DNA of 64,000 bases from Achromobacter insolitus (GTDB lineage: Bacteria > Pseudomonadota > Gammaproteobacteria > Burkholderiales > Burkholderiaceae_B): assembly GCF_002209555.1 (NCBI RefSeq), contig NZ_NJIF01000004.1, forward strand, positions 124,001-188,000, given 5' to 3'. Every line of letters begins with the position of its first letter. Within the stretch, counting starts at the first letter, position 1. The notes beneath the pieces were generated by a model. The model was not told the DNA's origin. It ran no database searches and saw nothing but the letters and a program-made list of their open reading frames with translations. Of the stretch, positions 1 to 9,392 are shown in pieces. Both the position numbers and the translations under genes were made by a program.

Positions 1-307
1 CGATGATGATCAGTGAAATGAAGGCGTCGACGCGGCTGAGGTCCAACAGGACGATCAGGGCGGCGCAGACCATCAGTTTGTCGGCAACCGGATCCAGGAA
101 GGCGCCAAACGCCGATGTCTGGTTCCAGCGACGGGCCAGCCAGCCGTCGAACCAGTCGGTCAGCGCCGCAATGATGAAAGCCCACGCGGCGAAGGTGTCG
201 CGAACAGGGACCGACATCCAGCTTTCGGGCAGATAGAACAGCCCGACCACCAGCGGAATCATGGCGATGCGCAGCCATGTCAGGATAATGGGTACGTTAA
301 TTGGCAT
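1..307 (-). CDS. pgsA: CDP-diacylglycerol--glycerol-3-phosphate 3-phosphatidyltransferase, C-terminus outside window
   Basis: This is the first 102 codons of phosphatidylglycerophosphate synthase, the inner-membrane enzyme that moves the phosphatidyl group of CDP-diacylglycerol to glycerol-3-phosphate. The frame opens with ATG at 305-307 ([20 protein letters not shown]) and runs off the left edge. The CDP-alcohol phosphatidyltransferase signature is visible as DWFDGWLAR followed by [10 protein letters not shown], which supplies the conserved metal-binding aspartates. Hydrophobic segments lie on either side. It is the last visible gene of the minus-strand run that starts at acrA, but a 177-bp gap with a GC-rich repeat separates it from uvrC, so it may have its own promoter. 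Only the truncation limits the call. Confidence 0.9.
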   Translation of the reverse strand, partial: MPINVPIILTWLRIAMIPLVVGLFYLPESWMSVPVRDTFAAWAFIIAALTDWFDGWLARRWNQTSAFGAFLDPVADKLMVCAALIVLLDLSRVDAFISLIII

Positions 308-332
308 AGTGTACGTATGCTAACAGTAAGAC

Positions 333-410
333 GCCCCCCCGAAGCGCCGGAGGCGCTTCCCCCCCAGGGGGGCGCCGCTGCGGACCGGCGGAGCCGGATC
401 CGCGCGGCCC
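333..410. repeat. GC-rich intergenic repeat, copy A
   Basis: This stretch between uvrC and pgsA is very GC-rich and self-complementary (GAAGCGCC / GGCGCTTC, CCCCCC / GGGGGG, then GCGGACCGGC). Read on the plus strand it matches in order the minus strand of 25408-25520: a CCCCCGAAGCGCC block, GCGCTT, a C-run and G-run, then a GCGGACCGGC block and a CGCGGC(gg)CC end. It looks like a dispersed intergenic repeat that can fold into hairpins. Whether it terminates transcription or is inert is unknown. No coding frame is supported here. Confidence 0.6.
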
Positions 411-484
411 GGCTGGCGCTACGCCGGTTGCTGCGTCTGTAACCGAGCAGAGGGTGAGTAACCGCCGGCATTTATGCATGGCGG

Positions 485-2311
485 CTACCGCAGGGCTTCA
501 TAGATGCGGATCGCCAGGTCTTGGGAGATGCCGTCGACCGACGCCAGGTCTTCGATGCTGGCCGAGGCCACGCCGGAGAAGCCGCCGAAGCGGGCCAGCA
601 GGCGCTGGCGGCGGCGGGCGCCGATGCCTTCGATTTCCTCCAGCCGCGAAACATTGCGCGCCTTGGCGCGGCGCGCCCGCATGCCGGTGATCGCGAAGCG
701 GTGTGCCTCGTCGCGCACCTGGGCGATCAGCATCAGCGCGGCGGACTCCCCGCCCAGGGCCACCGGCGGCCGGGCGTCCGCGAACACCAGCGTTTCCAGG
801 CCGACCTTGCGCCCTTCCCCCTTGGCTACGCCCACCAGCGTCTGGATATCCAGGCCCAGTTCCACGAACACCTGGCGGGCAACTTCGACTTGGCCCTTGC
901 CGCCGTCGATCAGCACCAGGCCAGGCATGGGCGCCTCGCCGTCCGCGACCTTGGCGAAACGGCGGCTCAACACCTGGCGCATCGCGGCGTAGTCGTCGCC
1001 CGGCGTAATGCCAGCGATGTTGTAGCGCCGGTACAGCGACGGCTGCATGTCGTGGTGTTCGAAGACCACGCAGGATGCCTGCGTGGCCTCGCCCGCCGTG
1101 TGGCTGATATCGAAACACTCGATGCGCAGCGCGTCCAGCGCGGCCTCGTCCGTGTCCAGATCCAGCGCCTCGGCCAGCGCCAGCGTGCGCGCGGCGCGGG
1201 CGCCAGACTCCGTCAAGGCGCGGGCCAGGGCCATCTCGGCGTTCTTGGTCGCCTGTTCCAGCCAGGCCCGGCGTGCGCCCTGAGGGCGGGTCAATACGCG
1301 CGACGGGCGTCCGCCGGCCTGCTCCACCAGCAGCCCGATCAGGTCGGGATCCGGCAAGGCATGCGAACAGACCAGCACCGGCGGCATGGCGTTGTCCGTG
1401 TAATGCTGCGCGACAAAGGCCTCCAGCACCTGGGGCGCCGCCTCGCCTTCGGCATGCGCGGGAAAGAAGGGCTTATCGCCCAGATGGCGGCCACCGCGCA
1501 CCATCGCGAGGTTGACGCACACCTTGCCGCCCGCGATCGCCACCGCGATGATGTCGGTGTCTTCGCCGCTGACGTTCTCCATGGTCTGCTGGTGCAGCAC
1601 GCGCGCCAGCGAACCCATCTGATCGCGCAACGCCGCGGCCTCCTCGAAGCGCAGTTCGCTGGCGGCCTGCTGCATCCGGCTTTCGATCTCACCCATCACT
1701 TCCTTGGCCTCGCCATTCAGGAAGCGCACGGCGCGCTCGACGTCACGCTCGTAGCCGGCGGCGTCGATCGCGCCGACACAGGGTGCCGAACATCGCCCGA
1801 TCTGATGCAGCAGACAGGGCCGTGAACGGTTGGCGAAAACGGAGTCCTCGCAGGTACGCAGGCGGAAGACCTTCTGCAGGATCTGGATGGTCTCGCGCAC
1901 GGCCCAGGCGTTGGGAAACGGCCCGAAATACTGCCCGCGCTTGTTCGTCGCGCCGCGGTAATACGCAATGCGCGGCCACTCATGGCCGGTGATCAGCAGG
2001 TAAGGATAAGACTTGTCGTCGCGAAACAGGATGTTGTAGCGCGGCTTGAGGGTCTTGATGAGGTTGTTTTCGAGGATCAGCGCTTCTGCTTCGGAACGCG
2101 TCACCGTCACTTCCAGCCGCGCCACCTTCGCCACCATCTGGGCGATGCGGGGGCTGGCCAGGTTCTTCTGGAAATACGACGAGACGCGCTTCTTCAGGTC
2201 GCGCGCCTTGCCGACATACATGACCTCGCCGGCCGCATCCAGATGCCGGTATACGCCCGGCAGATGCGGCAGGTCAGCCAGGAACGATTTGAGATTGAAG
2301 TCGTCGGGCAT
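485..2311 (-). CDS. uvrC: UvrABC system protein C (excinuclease subunit)
   Basis: UvrC makes both incisions around DNA lesions in nucleotide excision repair. From the ATG at 2311 the protein is 608 residues, normal for the family. In order it shows a GIY-YIG nuclease domain (about 10-90; [20 protein letters not shown]), a UVR segment (about 200-235; [14 protein letters not shown]), an RNase H-like nuclease region (RIECFDISH then [10 protein letters not shown]) and C-terminal helix-hairpin-helix repeats ([20 protein letters not shown] and [17 protein letters not shown]). An earlier in-frame start at 2359 adds 16 residues unlike the family and lengthens the overlap with nagZ. The chosen start still overlaps the nagZ end by 38 bp, so the two are probably translationally linked. 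Confidence 0.96.
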   Translation of the reverse strand: MPDDFNLKSFLADLPHLPGVYRHLDAAGEVMYVGKARDLKKRVSSYFQKNLASPRIAQMVAKVARLEVTVTRSEAEALILENNLIKTLKPRYNILFRDDKSYPYLLITGHEWPRIAYYRGATNKRGQYFGPFPNAWAVRETIQILQKVFRLRTCEDSVFANRSRPCLLHQIGRCSAPCVGAIDAAGYERDVERAVRFLNGEAKEVMGEIESRMQQAASELRFEEAAALRDQMGSLARVLHQQTMENVSGEDTDIIAVAIAGGKVCVNLAMVRGGRHLGDKPFFPAHAEGEAAPQVLEAFVAQHYTDNAMPPVLVCSHALPDPDLIGLLVEQAGGRPSRVLTRPQGARRAWLEQATKNAEMALARALTESGARAARTLALAEALDLDTDEAALDALRIECFDISHTAGEATQASCVVFEHHDMQPSLYRRYNIAGITPGDDYAAMRQVLSRRFAKVADGEAPMPGLVLIDGGKGQVEVARQVFVELGLDIQTLVGVAKGEGRKVGLETLVFADARPPVALGGESAALMLIAQVRDEAHRFAITGMRARRAKARNVSRLEEIEGIGARRRQRLLARFGGFSGVASASIEDLASVDGISQDLAIRIYEALR

Positions 2312-3332
2312 TCTGATAACGGCTTTCGGCCTGCAAGGTGTCCCAGTCCGGCGCGGCAAAACGCGGCATCAGGCGGCGGATGCGGGCCACGGACTCGGGC
2401 GCGTGCTTGAATTCCAGGCGCTCCAGCAACTCGTCGGCCAGGTCCGGGCGGTTGCATACCAGCACCATATCGCAGCCGGCGCCCAGCGCGGCATTGGCCC
2501 GGTCCAGGATGTCGCCGGCCACCGATGCGCCTTCCATGGTCAGGTCGTCCGAGAACACCACGCCGTCGTAGCCAAGACGGGTCCGCAGGATGTCCTGGAC
2601 CCAGCGCCTGGAGAAGCCGGCCGGATGCTTGTCGACCTTGGGGTAGATCACGTGCGCGGGCATCACCGATGGCAGCACCGCGTCGCCCAGCCAGGCATAA
2701 GGCGCGGCGTCGTCCTTCAGGATACGCTCCAGCGGGCGCGGATCCACCGGAATCTCGTGATGCGAGTCAGCCTCGACGTAGCCATGGCCGGGGAAGTGTT
2801 TGCCGCAGGCAGACATGCCCGCCAGCTGCAGGCCCTGGATCAGGGCGCGCGACAGCATGGTGACCACGCGTGGATCCTGGTGGAAGGCACGCGTGCCGAT
2901 CACCTTGCTGACACCGTAGTCCAGGTCCAGCACGGGCGTAAAGCTCATGTCCACGCCGCAAGCGCGCAACTCGGCGGCCAGCACGTAGCCCGCTTCGGTC
3001 GCAAGACGCATGGCCTGCAGCGGATCGCGGTCCCACAGCGCGCCCAGGTCACGCATGGCGGGCAGCGGCGTGAAGCCATCCTCGCGGAAGCGCTGCACGC
3101 GGCCGCCTTCATGGTCCACCAGGATCAGCAATGGCTCCTTGCGGGCCTTGTGGATCTGGCGCGTCAATTCGGTCAGTTGCTTGCGGCTTTCGAAATTGCG
3201 CGCAAACAGAATCACGCCGCCCACCAGCGGGTGGCGCAAACGCTTCTTTTCCGCCTTGGTCAGGGTATATCCCGCCACATCGACCATCACGGGGCCGGGC
3301 GGCAGGACCGCCCTGGATTTTTTCTTGGCCAT
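2274..3332 (-). CDS. nagZ: beta-N-acetylhexosaminidase
   Basis: NagZ is a cytoplasmic glycoside hydrolase family 3 enzyme. It removes N-acetylglucosamine from anhydromuropeptides during cell-wall recycling, so it influences AmpR/AmpC signalling where that system exists. The 352-residue product has the family landmarks: [10 protein letters not shown] near residue 38, [11 protein letters not shown] near 75, the substrate loop [18 protein letters not shown] near 175, and SDDLTMEGA with the catalytic Asp near 260. It lies between acpS (63 bp upstream) and uvrC (38-bp overlap) in the same direction. Nothing in the family signature is missing. Confidence 0.95.
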   Translation of the reverse strand: MAKKKSRAVLPPGPVMVDVAGYTLTKAEKKRLRHPLVGGVILFARNFESRKQLTELTRQIHKARKEPLLILVDHEGGRVQRFREDGFTPLPAMRDLGALWDRDPLQAMRLATEAGYVLAAELRACGVDMSFTPVLDLDYGVSKVIGTRAFHQDPRVVTMLSRALIQGLQLAGMSACGKHFPGHGYVEADSHHEIPVDPRPLERILKDDAAPYAWLGDAVLPSVMPAHVIYPKVDKHPAGFSRRWVQDILRTRLGYDGVVFSDDLTMEGASVAGDILDRANAALGAGCDMVLVCNRPDLADELLERLEFKHAPESVARIRRLMPRFAAPDWDTLQAESRYQNARRLQSQIVPG

Positions 3333-3395
3333 GTCAGGCTGTCCTTGTGTCTATGACTGGCAAGCCGGCAGCGCACCACCACTGGAGGTCCGCGC

Positions 3396-3827
3396 TCAAG
3401 GCTTGCGTTCGACCACCACGTAGGCGGCGGCCATGTCGGATTCGTCGGTAATGGAAACATGCGCCGCGCCGAAGCGCTGCTCATACCATTGCAGCAATTC
3501 TGGGGCGATCACCAGCACCGGACGCCCGCCAGGCGCGTTCAGCGTCTGCACGCGACGCCAGGTCATGGGCATGCGCATGCCCAGGCCAATGGCCTTGGAA
3601 AACGCCTCCTTGGCCGCGAACCTCGTGGCCAGGAAGCGCAGGCCACGCACCGGATCGCGGGCGCGGCGCGCGTGGAACTTCTGGAGTTCCTCGGCGCCGA
3701 GGATCTTTTCCGCGAAACGGTCGCCATGGCGCGCCAGCGCGCGCTCGATGCGGTCGATACGCAGCAGGTCCATGCCGATGCCGGCAATGGCGCCCGCGGG
3801 CGCGGCGGGGCGTGAGGCGTCAGACAT
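3396..3827 (-). CDS. acpS: holo-[acyl-carrier-protein] synthase
   Basis: AcpS transfers 4'-phosphopantetheine from CoA to a serine of acyl carrier protein, activating fatty-acid synthesis. The 143-residue product carries both family motifs: [20 protein letters not shown] (about 17-36, with the magnesium-binding Asp) and [17 protein letters not shown] (about 65-81, with the catalytic Glu/Lys). The C-terminal [14 protein letters not shown] is also typical. About 15 Ala/Pro-rich residues precede the first motif and are poorly conserved in this family, so the true start could be slightly downstream. It sits between pdxJ (48 bp away) and nagZ, and the pdxJ-acpS pairing is common in proteobacteria. 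Confidence 0.95.
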   Translation of the reverse strand: MSDASRPAAPAGAIAGIGMDLLRIDRIERALARHGDRFAEKILGAEELQKFHARRARDPVRGLRFLATRFAAKEAFSKAIGLGMRMPMTWRRVQTLNAPGGRPVLVIAPELLQWYEQRFGAAHVSITDESDMAAAYVVVERKP

Positions 3828-3875
3828 GGAGATGAGCGCGCGGCCAGCGGCAAGAAGCGGTCATCGGGTCGGCGC

Positions 3876-4616
3876 TCAAAGGCCGCGCAGCGCCTGCAGG
3901 CGGGCCTGCACCATCAGCGCCTTCATGTCGCGCACCGCCTTTTCCCAGCCGTCGAACACCGCCTGAGCCACGATGGCGTGGCCGATGTTGAGTTCGGAAA
4001 TGCCGTCCAGCGCGGCGACGGGCTTGACGTTGCCGTAATGCAGCCCGTGGCCCGCATTCACGCGCAGGCCATGGCGCAACCCTTCGGCCACGGCGAGACG
4101 CAGCCGCTGGAGTTCGGCCTCGGCGGCCTCCCCTTCGGCCTCGGCATAGGCGCCCGTGTGCAATTCAATCACCGGCGCACCGGCCTTGGCCGCCGCCGCG
4201 ATCTGTACCGGATCCGGATCGATGAAGAGCGACACCCGGATACCGGCTTCGGCCAGCAGGCCGACGGCATCCGACACCGGCCCCATGGCGCCCGCGACTT
4301 CCAGTCCGCCCTCGGTCGTGAGCTCGGTGCGCTTTTCCGGTACCAGGCAGACGTCGTTCGGCTTGACCGCGCAGGCGATCTCCAGCATTTCGGCCGTCAC
4401 CGCGCACTCCAGGTTCATGCGCGTGCGCAACTGCGGACGCATGGCGTAGACGTCCTTATCCTGGATGTGGCGCCGGTCTTCGCGCAGATGCAGCGTGATG
4501 AGGTCGGCGCCGGCGTCCTCCGCGCGCAGCGCGGCGGCAACCGGATCCGGATAGGTCGTGTGGCGTTGTTGCCGCAGCGTGGCAACGTGATCGATGTTTA
4601 CACCAAGTTCTATCAT
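3876..4616 (-). CDS. pdxJ: pyridoxine 5'-phosphate synthase
   Basis: PdxJ condenses 1-deoxyxylulose-5-phosphate with 3-amino-2-oxopropyl phosphate to make pyridoxine 5'-phosphate, the last ring-forming step of the DXP-dependent vitamin B6 pathway. The 246-residue TIM-barrel shows [21 protein letters not shown] at the N-terminus, [12 protein letters not shown] near 40, IELHTGAYA near 150 and [12 protein letters not shown] near 190, all catalytic or phosphate-binding loops. Its ATG overlaps the stop of the upstream outer-membrane efflux gene by ATGA. A cofactor gene is thus translationally coupled to a drug-efflux operon, which is unusual and is noted separately. Confidence 0.96.
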   Translation of the reverse strand: MIELGVNIDHVATLRQQRHTTYPDPVAAALRAEDAGADLITLHLREDRRHIQDKDVYAMRPQLRTRMNLECAVTAEMLEIACAVKPNDVCLVPEKRTELTTEGGLEVAGAMGPVSDAVGLLAEAGIRVSLFIDPDPVQIAAAAKAGAPVIELHTGAYAEAEGEAAEAELQRLRLAVAEGLRHGLRVNAGHGLHYGNVKPVAALDGISELNIGHAIVAQAVFDGWEKAVRDMKALMVQARLQALRGL

Positions 4617-6100
4617 TGCACTTTCGTTGTTTCTTCCCAGCCGCCGCCCAGGGCCTTGTACAGTTCCACGCGGTTGATCAGCGCGGCCAGGCCAGTCTGG
4701 ACCAGGGCGAGCTGGGCATTGAAAAAGTCCACCTGCGCGGTCTGCACCTGCAGGTAGCTGTCGATACCATTGGTATAGCGCAAATTGGACAGTTCCAGCG
4801 TGCGTCCCGAAGCGTCCTGCAGGGCACGCTGGGCGTCCAGCTGGGCCCCGTAGGTCGCTTCGCCCGCCAGCGCGTCCGACACTTCGCGGAACGCCTGCTG
4901 GATGGACTGCTCGTACTGCGCCACGGCGATATTGTCGCGCGCCTTGGCCAGGTTCAAGCCTTCGCGGATGCTGCCGCCCGCAAACAATGGCGTGGTGATC
5001 GAAGGCGAAAAGCTCCAGTAGCCCTGCCCCCCCTTGAACAGGTCGCCCAATGACGGGCTGGCCACGCCCAAGAGGCCGGTCAGCGAAATGGTCGGGAAAA
5101 ACGCAGCGCGCGCCGCGCCAATATTGGCGTTGGCGGACTTCAGCTGGTTTTCCGCGGCCATGATGTCCGGACGGCGCTCCAGCAGGTCGGACGGGAGGCC
5201 CGCAGGCACCGTAGCCAGCAACTGGTCGCGGCCGAACACGGCAGGCGCCGGCAGATCCGGCGGCAACGGCGTGCCGACCAGCAGCACCAGGGCGTTCATG
5301 GCCTGCGCCTGGGCGCGGGCCAATTGCGCCAGATCGGACGAGGCCGAGTCCAGCAACGTCTTCGCCTGGTTCAGGTCCAGTTCGGAGGCCACGCCGCCAT
5401 CGAAGCGACGCTTGACCAGGTTATAGGATTCCTGGCGCGACGCCAGAGTGCGCTGCGTCAGGTCGAGTTGGACCTCGGCGGCGCGCAGGTTGAAATATGA
5501 CTGCGCGACCGCGCCCACCAGCGTGATGTGCACGCTCTTTTGCGCCTGCTCGGTGGACAGGTACTGCTGGTACGCCGCCTCGGAAAGGCTGCGCAGGCGG
5601 CCGAACAGATCGATCTCGAAGGTGGTCAGGCCGATGCCCGCCTGGTAGGAGCTGCTGATGGAGCCTGCGCCGGGCTGCCGCATATTGGCAGGCAGGTGCT
5701 GGCGCTGGCCCTGGATGCCGGCGCCGATGCTGGGCCATTGCGCGCCACGCTGGATGCCGTATTGGGCGCGGGCCTCTTCCACGCGCTGCACCGCCACGCG
5801 CAGGTCGCGGTTGTTCACCAGCGCCAGTTCGATCAGGCTTTGCAGGCGTGGATCGCGGAAGAACTCGCGCCAGCCCAGCTCGGCCGCGGGCGTGCCTTCC
5901 TGCGGCATGACGGAGGTAGACGGCTGGGTGCCCAGCGAAGTGGGCTTGGCGTAGCCGCCGTATTGCACCTTGGGCTGATCGGGCCACGCGCCCGCCACCG
6001 GCGCGTCGGGACGCTTGTAATCAGGCGCCAGCGAGCAGCCGGCCAACGCCACCGCCACGAAAGCGGACAAGGCGGTCTGTTTGAACTTCAGGGCTTTCAT
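4613..6100 (-). CDS. oprM: outer-membrane efflux lipoprotein of the RND pump (OprM/NodT family)
   Basis: This 495-residue protein is the outer-membrane channel of a tripartite RND pump. It opens with a lipoprotein signal peptide ending in the lipobox LAGC (cysteine near 22), followed by [12 protein letters not shown], typical of OprM/NodT proteins. The two outer-membrane-factor repeats are present, with [16 protein letters not shown] near 80 and [17 protein letters not shown] near 180, then [13 protein letters not shown] near 300. It overlaps acrB by 4 bp upstream and pdxJ by 4 bp downstream. In Achromobacter the matching pump is called AxyABM, but I cannot separate that orthologue from paralogues by eye, so the symbol is a family name. 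Confidence 0.92.
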   Translation of the reverse strand: MKALKFKQTALSAFVAVALAGCSLAPDYKRPDAPVAGAWPDQPKVQYGGYAKPTSLGTQPSTSVMPQEGTPAAELGWREFFRDPRLQSLIELALVNNRDLRVAVQRVEEARAQYGIQRGAQWPSIGAGIQGQRQHLPANMRQPGAGSISSSYQAGIGLTTFEIDLFGRLRSLSEAAYQQYLSTEQAQKSVHITLVGAVAQSYFNLRAAEVQLDLTQRTLASRQESYNLVKRRFDGGVASELDLNQAKTLLDSASSDLAQLARAQAQAMNALVLLVGTPLPPDLPAPAVFGRDQLLATVPAGLPSDLLERRPDIMAAENQLKSANANIGAARAAFFPTISLTGLLGVASPSLGDLFKGGQGYWSFSPSITTPLFAGGSIREGLNLAKARDNIAVAQYEQSIQQAFREVSDALAGEATYGAQLDAQRALQDASGRTLELSNLRYTNGIDSYLQVQTAQVDFFNAQLALVQTGLAALINRVELYKALGGGWEETTKVQ

Positions 6101-9100
6101 TCCTTGCCCTCCTGGCCACCGTTGGGTTGTGCGGGATGTTGCGCGGCAGCGTCCGGCGCAGCCTGTCCGGCCGCGGCCTTCTTGGCCGCCTGCTCTTCTT
6201 CGAAGGCGCGCAGCTCGGCGCCCAGCAGGCGCGGCCGGGTCTTGAACAGGCCCAGCACCACCACGAAGAAGGTCGGCACGAAAATCACCGCGAACGGCGT
6301 GGCGGCCAACATGCCGCCCAGCACGCCCAGGCCCACGGCGCGCTGGCTGGCGGCGCCGGCCCCCGTCGCCATGGCCAGGGGCACCACGCCCAGGATGAAC
6401 GCCAGCGAAGTCATCAGGATGGGACGGAACCGCAGCCTCGCGGCCTCCACCGCGGACTCGTACAGCCCCATGCCGCGGGCGTACTGGTCCTTCGCGAATT
6501 CCACGATAAGAATGGCGTTCTTGGCCGCCAGGCCGATCACGGTCACCATGCCCACCTGGAAGTACACATCGTTGGACATGCCCAGCGCGCTAATCAGCGC
6601 CACGGCGCCCAGCATGCCCAGCGGCACCACCAGCATCACCGAAATCGGGATGGCCCAGCTTTCATACAGGGCGGCCAGCACCAGGAACACCACCAGCAGC
6701 GACAGGCCCATCAGGATCGGCGCCTGGTTGCCCGCCTGGCGTTCCTGGTAGGAAAGGCCGTTCCACTCGTAGCCGAAGCCCTGCGGCAGCTGGCCCACCA
6801 GGCGTTCCATCTCGGCCATCGCCTCGCCCGTGGTGTATCCCGGCGCGGCGTCGCCGCTGATGCGCATGGATTCATAGCTGTTGTAGCGCACCACCTGCAC
6901 CGGGCCCTGCTTCCATTCGGCCTTGACGAAGGTGGACAGCGGCACCATGCCGCCCTGGCTGTTGCGCGCGTTCAGTTGCAGCACGTCATTGAGCTGCATG
7001 CGGTACGGCGCGTCGGCCTGCACCCAGATGTTCTGCATCCGGCCCAGGTTGGGGAACTTGCTCAGGTAAGCGGAACCGACCGCGGTGGAAATCAGCGAGG
7101 CGGCCTCGTTGAAATCCACGCCCAGCGCAGCCGCCTTGTCACGGTCGATGGTCAGGCTCAATTGCGCGCCCGGTCCGAGGCCGGTGATACGCACTTGCGA
7201 CAGCACCGGACTCTTCATGACCAGGCCCATCAGCTCGCCCGTCGCCGCAGCCAGGGCGGCGGAACCCGCCGCGCCGCGGTCCTGCAGGCGGAAGTCGAAG
7301 CCGGTGGCGTTGCCCAGGGACGAAATGGCGGGCGGCACCAGGGTGAACACCTGCGCGTCATGGATGCCCATCAGCTGCTTCTCGAAGGCCCGGAAGGCGA
7401 TCGCGCCCGCGGAATCCTTGCGCTCCTTGCGCTCGCTGAAGTCCTTCAGCGTGACGAAGGCGATAGCGGCGTTCAGGCCGTTGCCGTTGAAGCTGTAGCC
7501 CTGCACGGCGATGACGTTCTCGACCGCCGGCACCTCCGAGAAGTACTTCTCGACCTGCTCGATGACCTCGACCGTCCGGTTGGCCGTCGCGCCCGTGGGC
7601 AGTTCGATGTTGCTGACCACGTAGCCCTGGTCTTCCTCGGGCAGGAAGGACGAGGGCAGGCGCAGGTACAGCCAGCCCAGCAGCAGGACCAGCACCAGGA
7701 ATGCCAGCATCATGCGGCCGCCCTTGTGCAGGATGCGCGACACCCAGTTCTGGTAGTTGTGGGTGGTGGCGTCGAACTTGCGGTTGAACCAGCCGAAGAA
7801 GCCCTTCTTGTCCTCGTGGTGACCCTTGGGCACCGGCTTGAGGATGGTGGCGCACAAGGCCGGCGTGAAGGTCAGCGCCAGCAGCGCGGAGAAGAAGATG
7901 GACACGGCCATCGCGATCGAGAACTGGCGATAGATCACGCCCACCGAACCGCTCATGAAGGCCAGGGGCAGGAACACCGTCACCAGCACCAGCGTAATAC
8001 CGATGATGGCGCCGCTGATCTGCGGCATGGCCTTCTTGGTGGCCTCCTTGGGTGGCAGGCCCTCCGTGGACATGATCCGCTCGACGTTCTCCACCACCAC
8101 AATGGCGTCGTCCACCAGAATCCCGATGGCAAGCACCATGGCGAACATGGTCAGCACGTTGATGGAGAACCCGAGCGCCAGCATCACGGCGAACGCCCCC
8201 AGCATGGCCACCGGCACCACCAGGGCCGGGATCAGGGTATAGCGTACGTTCTGCAGGAACAGATACATCACCAGGAACACCAGCACCATGGCTTCCGCCA
8301 GGGTGTGCACCACCTGTTCGATGGACACCTTCACGTAAGGCGCCGTGTCGTAGGGGATGGAATAGGTGATGTTGCCCGGGAAGTACTTGGACAATTCCTG
8401 CATCTGCTGGCGCACGCCCTGCGCGGTGGCCAGCGCGTTGGCGTTAGGCGACAGCACGATGGCGAACGCCGCCGTCGGCTTGCCGTTCAGGCGAGCGCCG
8501 AACTGGTAGTTGTCAGCACCGACCTCGATGCGCGCGACGTCGCGCAGCAGTACCTTGGAGCCGTCGGTATTGGCGCGCAGCACGATGCTGCCAAAGCCCT
8601 CGACCGTGCTCAATTGGCCGTTGGCCGTGACCGTGGCGGTGATGCGCTGCGACTCGGGGTTGGGCGGCGCACCGATGCTGCCGCCGGAGATCACGACGTT
8701 CTGCTGCGCGATGGCCTGGTTGACCTGTGACATGCTCAGGTTGAAACCCACCAGCTTGGCGGGATCGACCCAGACGCGCATGGCGCGCGGCGCCGCGAAC
8801 AACTGGAACTGGCCCACGCCAGGCACGCGCGATACCGGGTTCTTGATGTTGCGCGTGATGTAGTCCGCCAGCGCGGTCTGGTCCAGCGAGCCGTCGGTCG
8901 ACGAGACCGCCGCCACCATCAGGAAGCCGGTACTGGTCTGCTCGTATTGCAGGCCCTGCTGCTGCACGGCGGTGGGCAACTGCGCAACCACGTTGGACAC
9001 GCGGTTCTGGACGTCCACCTGCGCAAGGTCCGGGTTGGTCCCGGGCGCGAAGGTCGCGGTGATGGTCGAGGTGCCGTAGGAATCGCTGACCGACTCGTAG

Positions 9101-9330
9101 TAGATCAGGCCCTTGGCGCCGTTGAGCTGGTCTTCGATGATACTGGTGACCTGCTCGGCCACTTCGTTGGCCGACGCCCCCGGGTAGGTCGCCGTGATCG
9201 TGATCGCTGGCGGCGCCACGTCCGGGTACTGCGAGATTGGCATGTTCGGGATCGCCAACACCCCGGCCAGCAGGATGAACAGGGCGACTACCCAAGCGAA
9301 AATCGGTCTATCAATAAAAAATTGCGGCAT
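6097..9330 (-). CDS. acrB: RND multidrug efflux transporter, inner-membrane pump (AcrB/MexB family)
   Basis: This is a 1077-residue hydrophobe/amphiphile efflux-1 transporter that exchanges protons for drugs and solvents across the inner membrane. The start MPQFFIDRPIFAWVVALFIL is the hallmark N-terminus and first membrane helix. Two large periplasmic loops are present, and each half has six predicted membrane helices. The proton-relay aspartate pair lies in GILVDDAIVVVENVERIM near residue 405, and the matching lysine in GLAAKNAILIVEF near 940. The C-terminal tail is Ala/Gln-rich and poorly conserved. It lies between acrA (62 bp) and oprM (4-bp overlap), giving a complete three-part pump. Confidence 0.95.
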   Translation of the reverse strand: MPQFFIDRPIFAWVVALFILLAGVLAIPNMPISQYPDVAPPAITITATYPGASANEVAEQVTSIIEDQLNGAKGLIYYESVSDSYGTSTITATFAPGTNPDLAQVDVQNRVSNVVAQLPTAVQQQGLQYEQTSTGFLMVAAVSSTDGSLDQTALADYITRNIKNPVSRVPGVGQFQLFAAPRAMRVWVDPAKLVGFNLSMSQVNQAIAQQNVVISGGSIGAPPNPESQRITATVTANGQLSTVEGFGSIVLRANTDGSKVLLRDVARIEVGADNYQFGARLNGKPTAAFAIVLSPNANALATAQGVRQQMQELSKYFPGNITYSIPYDTAPYVKVSIEQVVHTLAEAMVLVFLVMYLFLQNVRYTLIPALVVPVAMLGAFAVMLALGFSINVLTMFAMVLAIGILVDDAIVVVENVERIMSTEGLPPKEATKKAMPQISGAIIGITLVLVTVFLPLAFMSGSVGVIYRQFSIAMAVSIFFSALLALTFTPALCATILKPVPKGHHEDKKGFFGWFNRKFDATTHNYQNWVSRILHKGGRMMLAFLVLVLLLGWLYLRLPSSFLPEEDQGYVVSNIELPTGATANRTVEVIEQVEKYFSEVPAVENVIAVQGYSFNGNGLNAAIAFVTLKDFSERKERKDSAGAIAFRAFEKQLMGIHDAQVFTLVPPAISSLGNATGFDFRLQDRGAAGSAALAAATGELMGLVMKSPVLSQVRITGLGPGAQLSLTIDRDKAAALGVDFNEAASLISTAVGSAYLSKFPNLGRMQNIWVQADAPYRMQLNDVLQLNARNSQGGMVPLSTFVKAEWKQGPVQVVRYNSYESMRISGDAAPGYTTGEAMAEMERLVGQLPQGFGYEWNGLSYQERQAGNQAPILMGLSLLVVFLVLAALYESWAIPISVMLVVPLGMLGAVALISALGMSNDVYFQVGMVTVIGLAAKNAILIVEFAKDQYARGMGLYESAVEAARLRFRPILMTSLAFILGVVPLAMATGAGAASQRAVGLGVLGGMLAATPFAVIFVPTFFVVVLGLFKTRPRLLGAELRAFEEEQAAKKAAAGQAAPDAAAQHPAQPNGGQEGKE

Positions 9331-9368
9331 GTGGGCTGACTCTGAAAGCGATGCTCACCAAAGAGGAA

Positions 9369-9386
9369 CGCGGCGCTTGCGCCGCG
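9369..9386 (-). other. intercistronic hairpin between acrA and acrB
   Basis: A 7-bp perfect inverted repeat (CGCGGCG and CGCCGCG around a CTTG loop) fills the short gap just after the acrA stop. On the transcript it would be a stable stem followed by a pyrimidine-rich stretch. It could act as a processing or stability element that sets the acrA:acrB ratio, or as a weak attenuator. The sequence shows only the stem. Confidence 0.45.
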
Positions 9387-9392
9387 TGCCGC

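Noticed and set aside
485..2359. Longer uvrC from an upstream start at 2359
   Set aside because: The 16 extra residues are not family-like and deepen the overlap with nagZ; the ATG at 2311 gives the expected N-terminus.
6127..8730. 867-codon open frame opposite the RND pump
   Set aside because: Antisense shadow with His/Gln/Arg-rich low complexity and no family motif; the pump on the other strand is certain.
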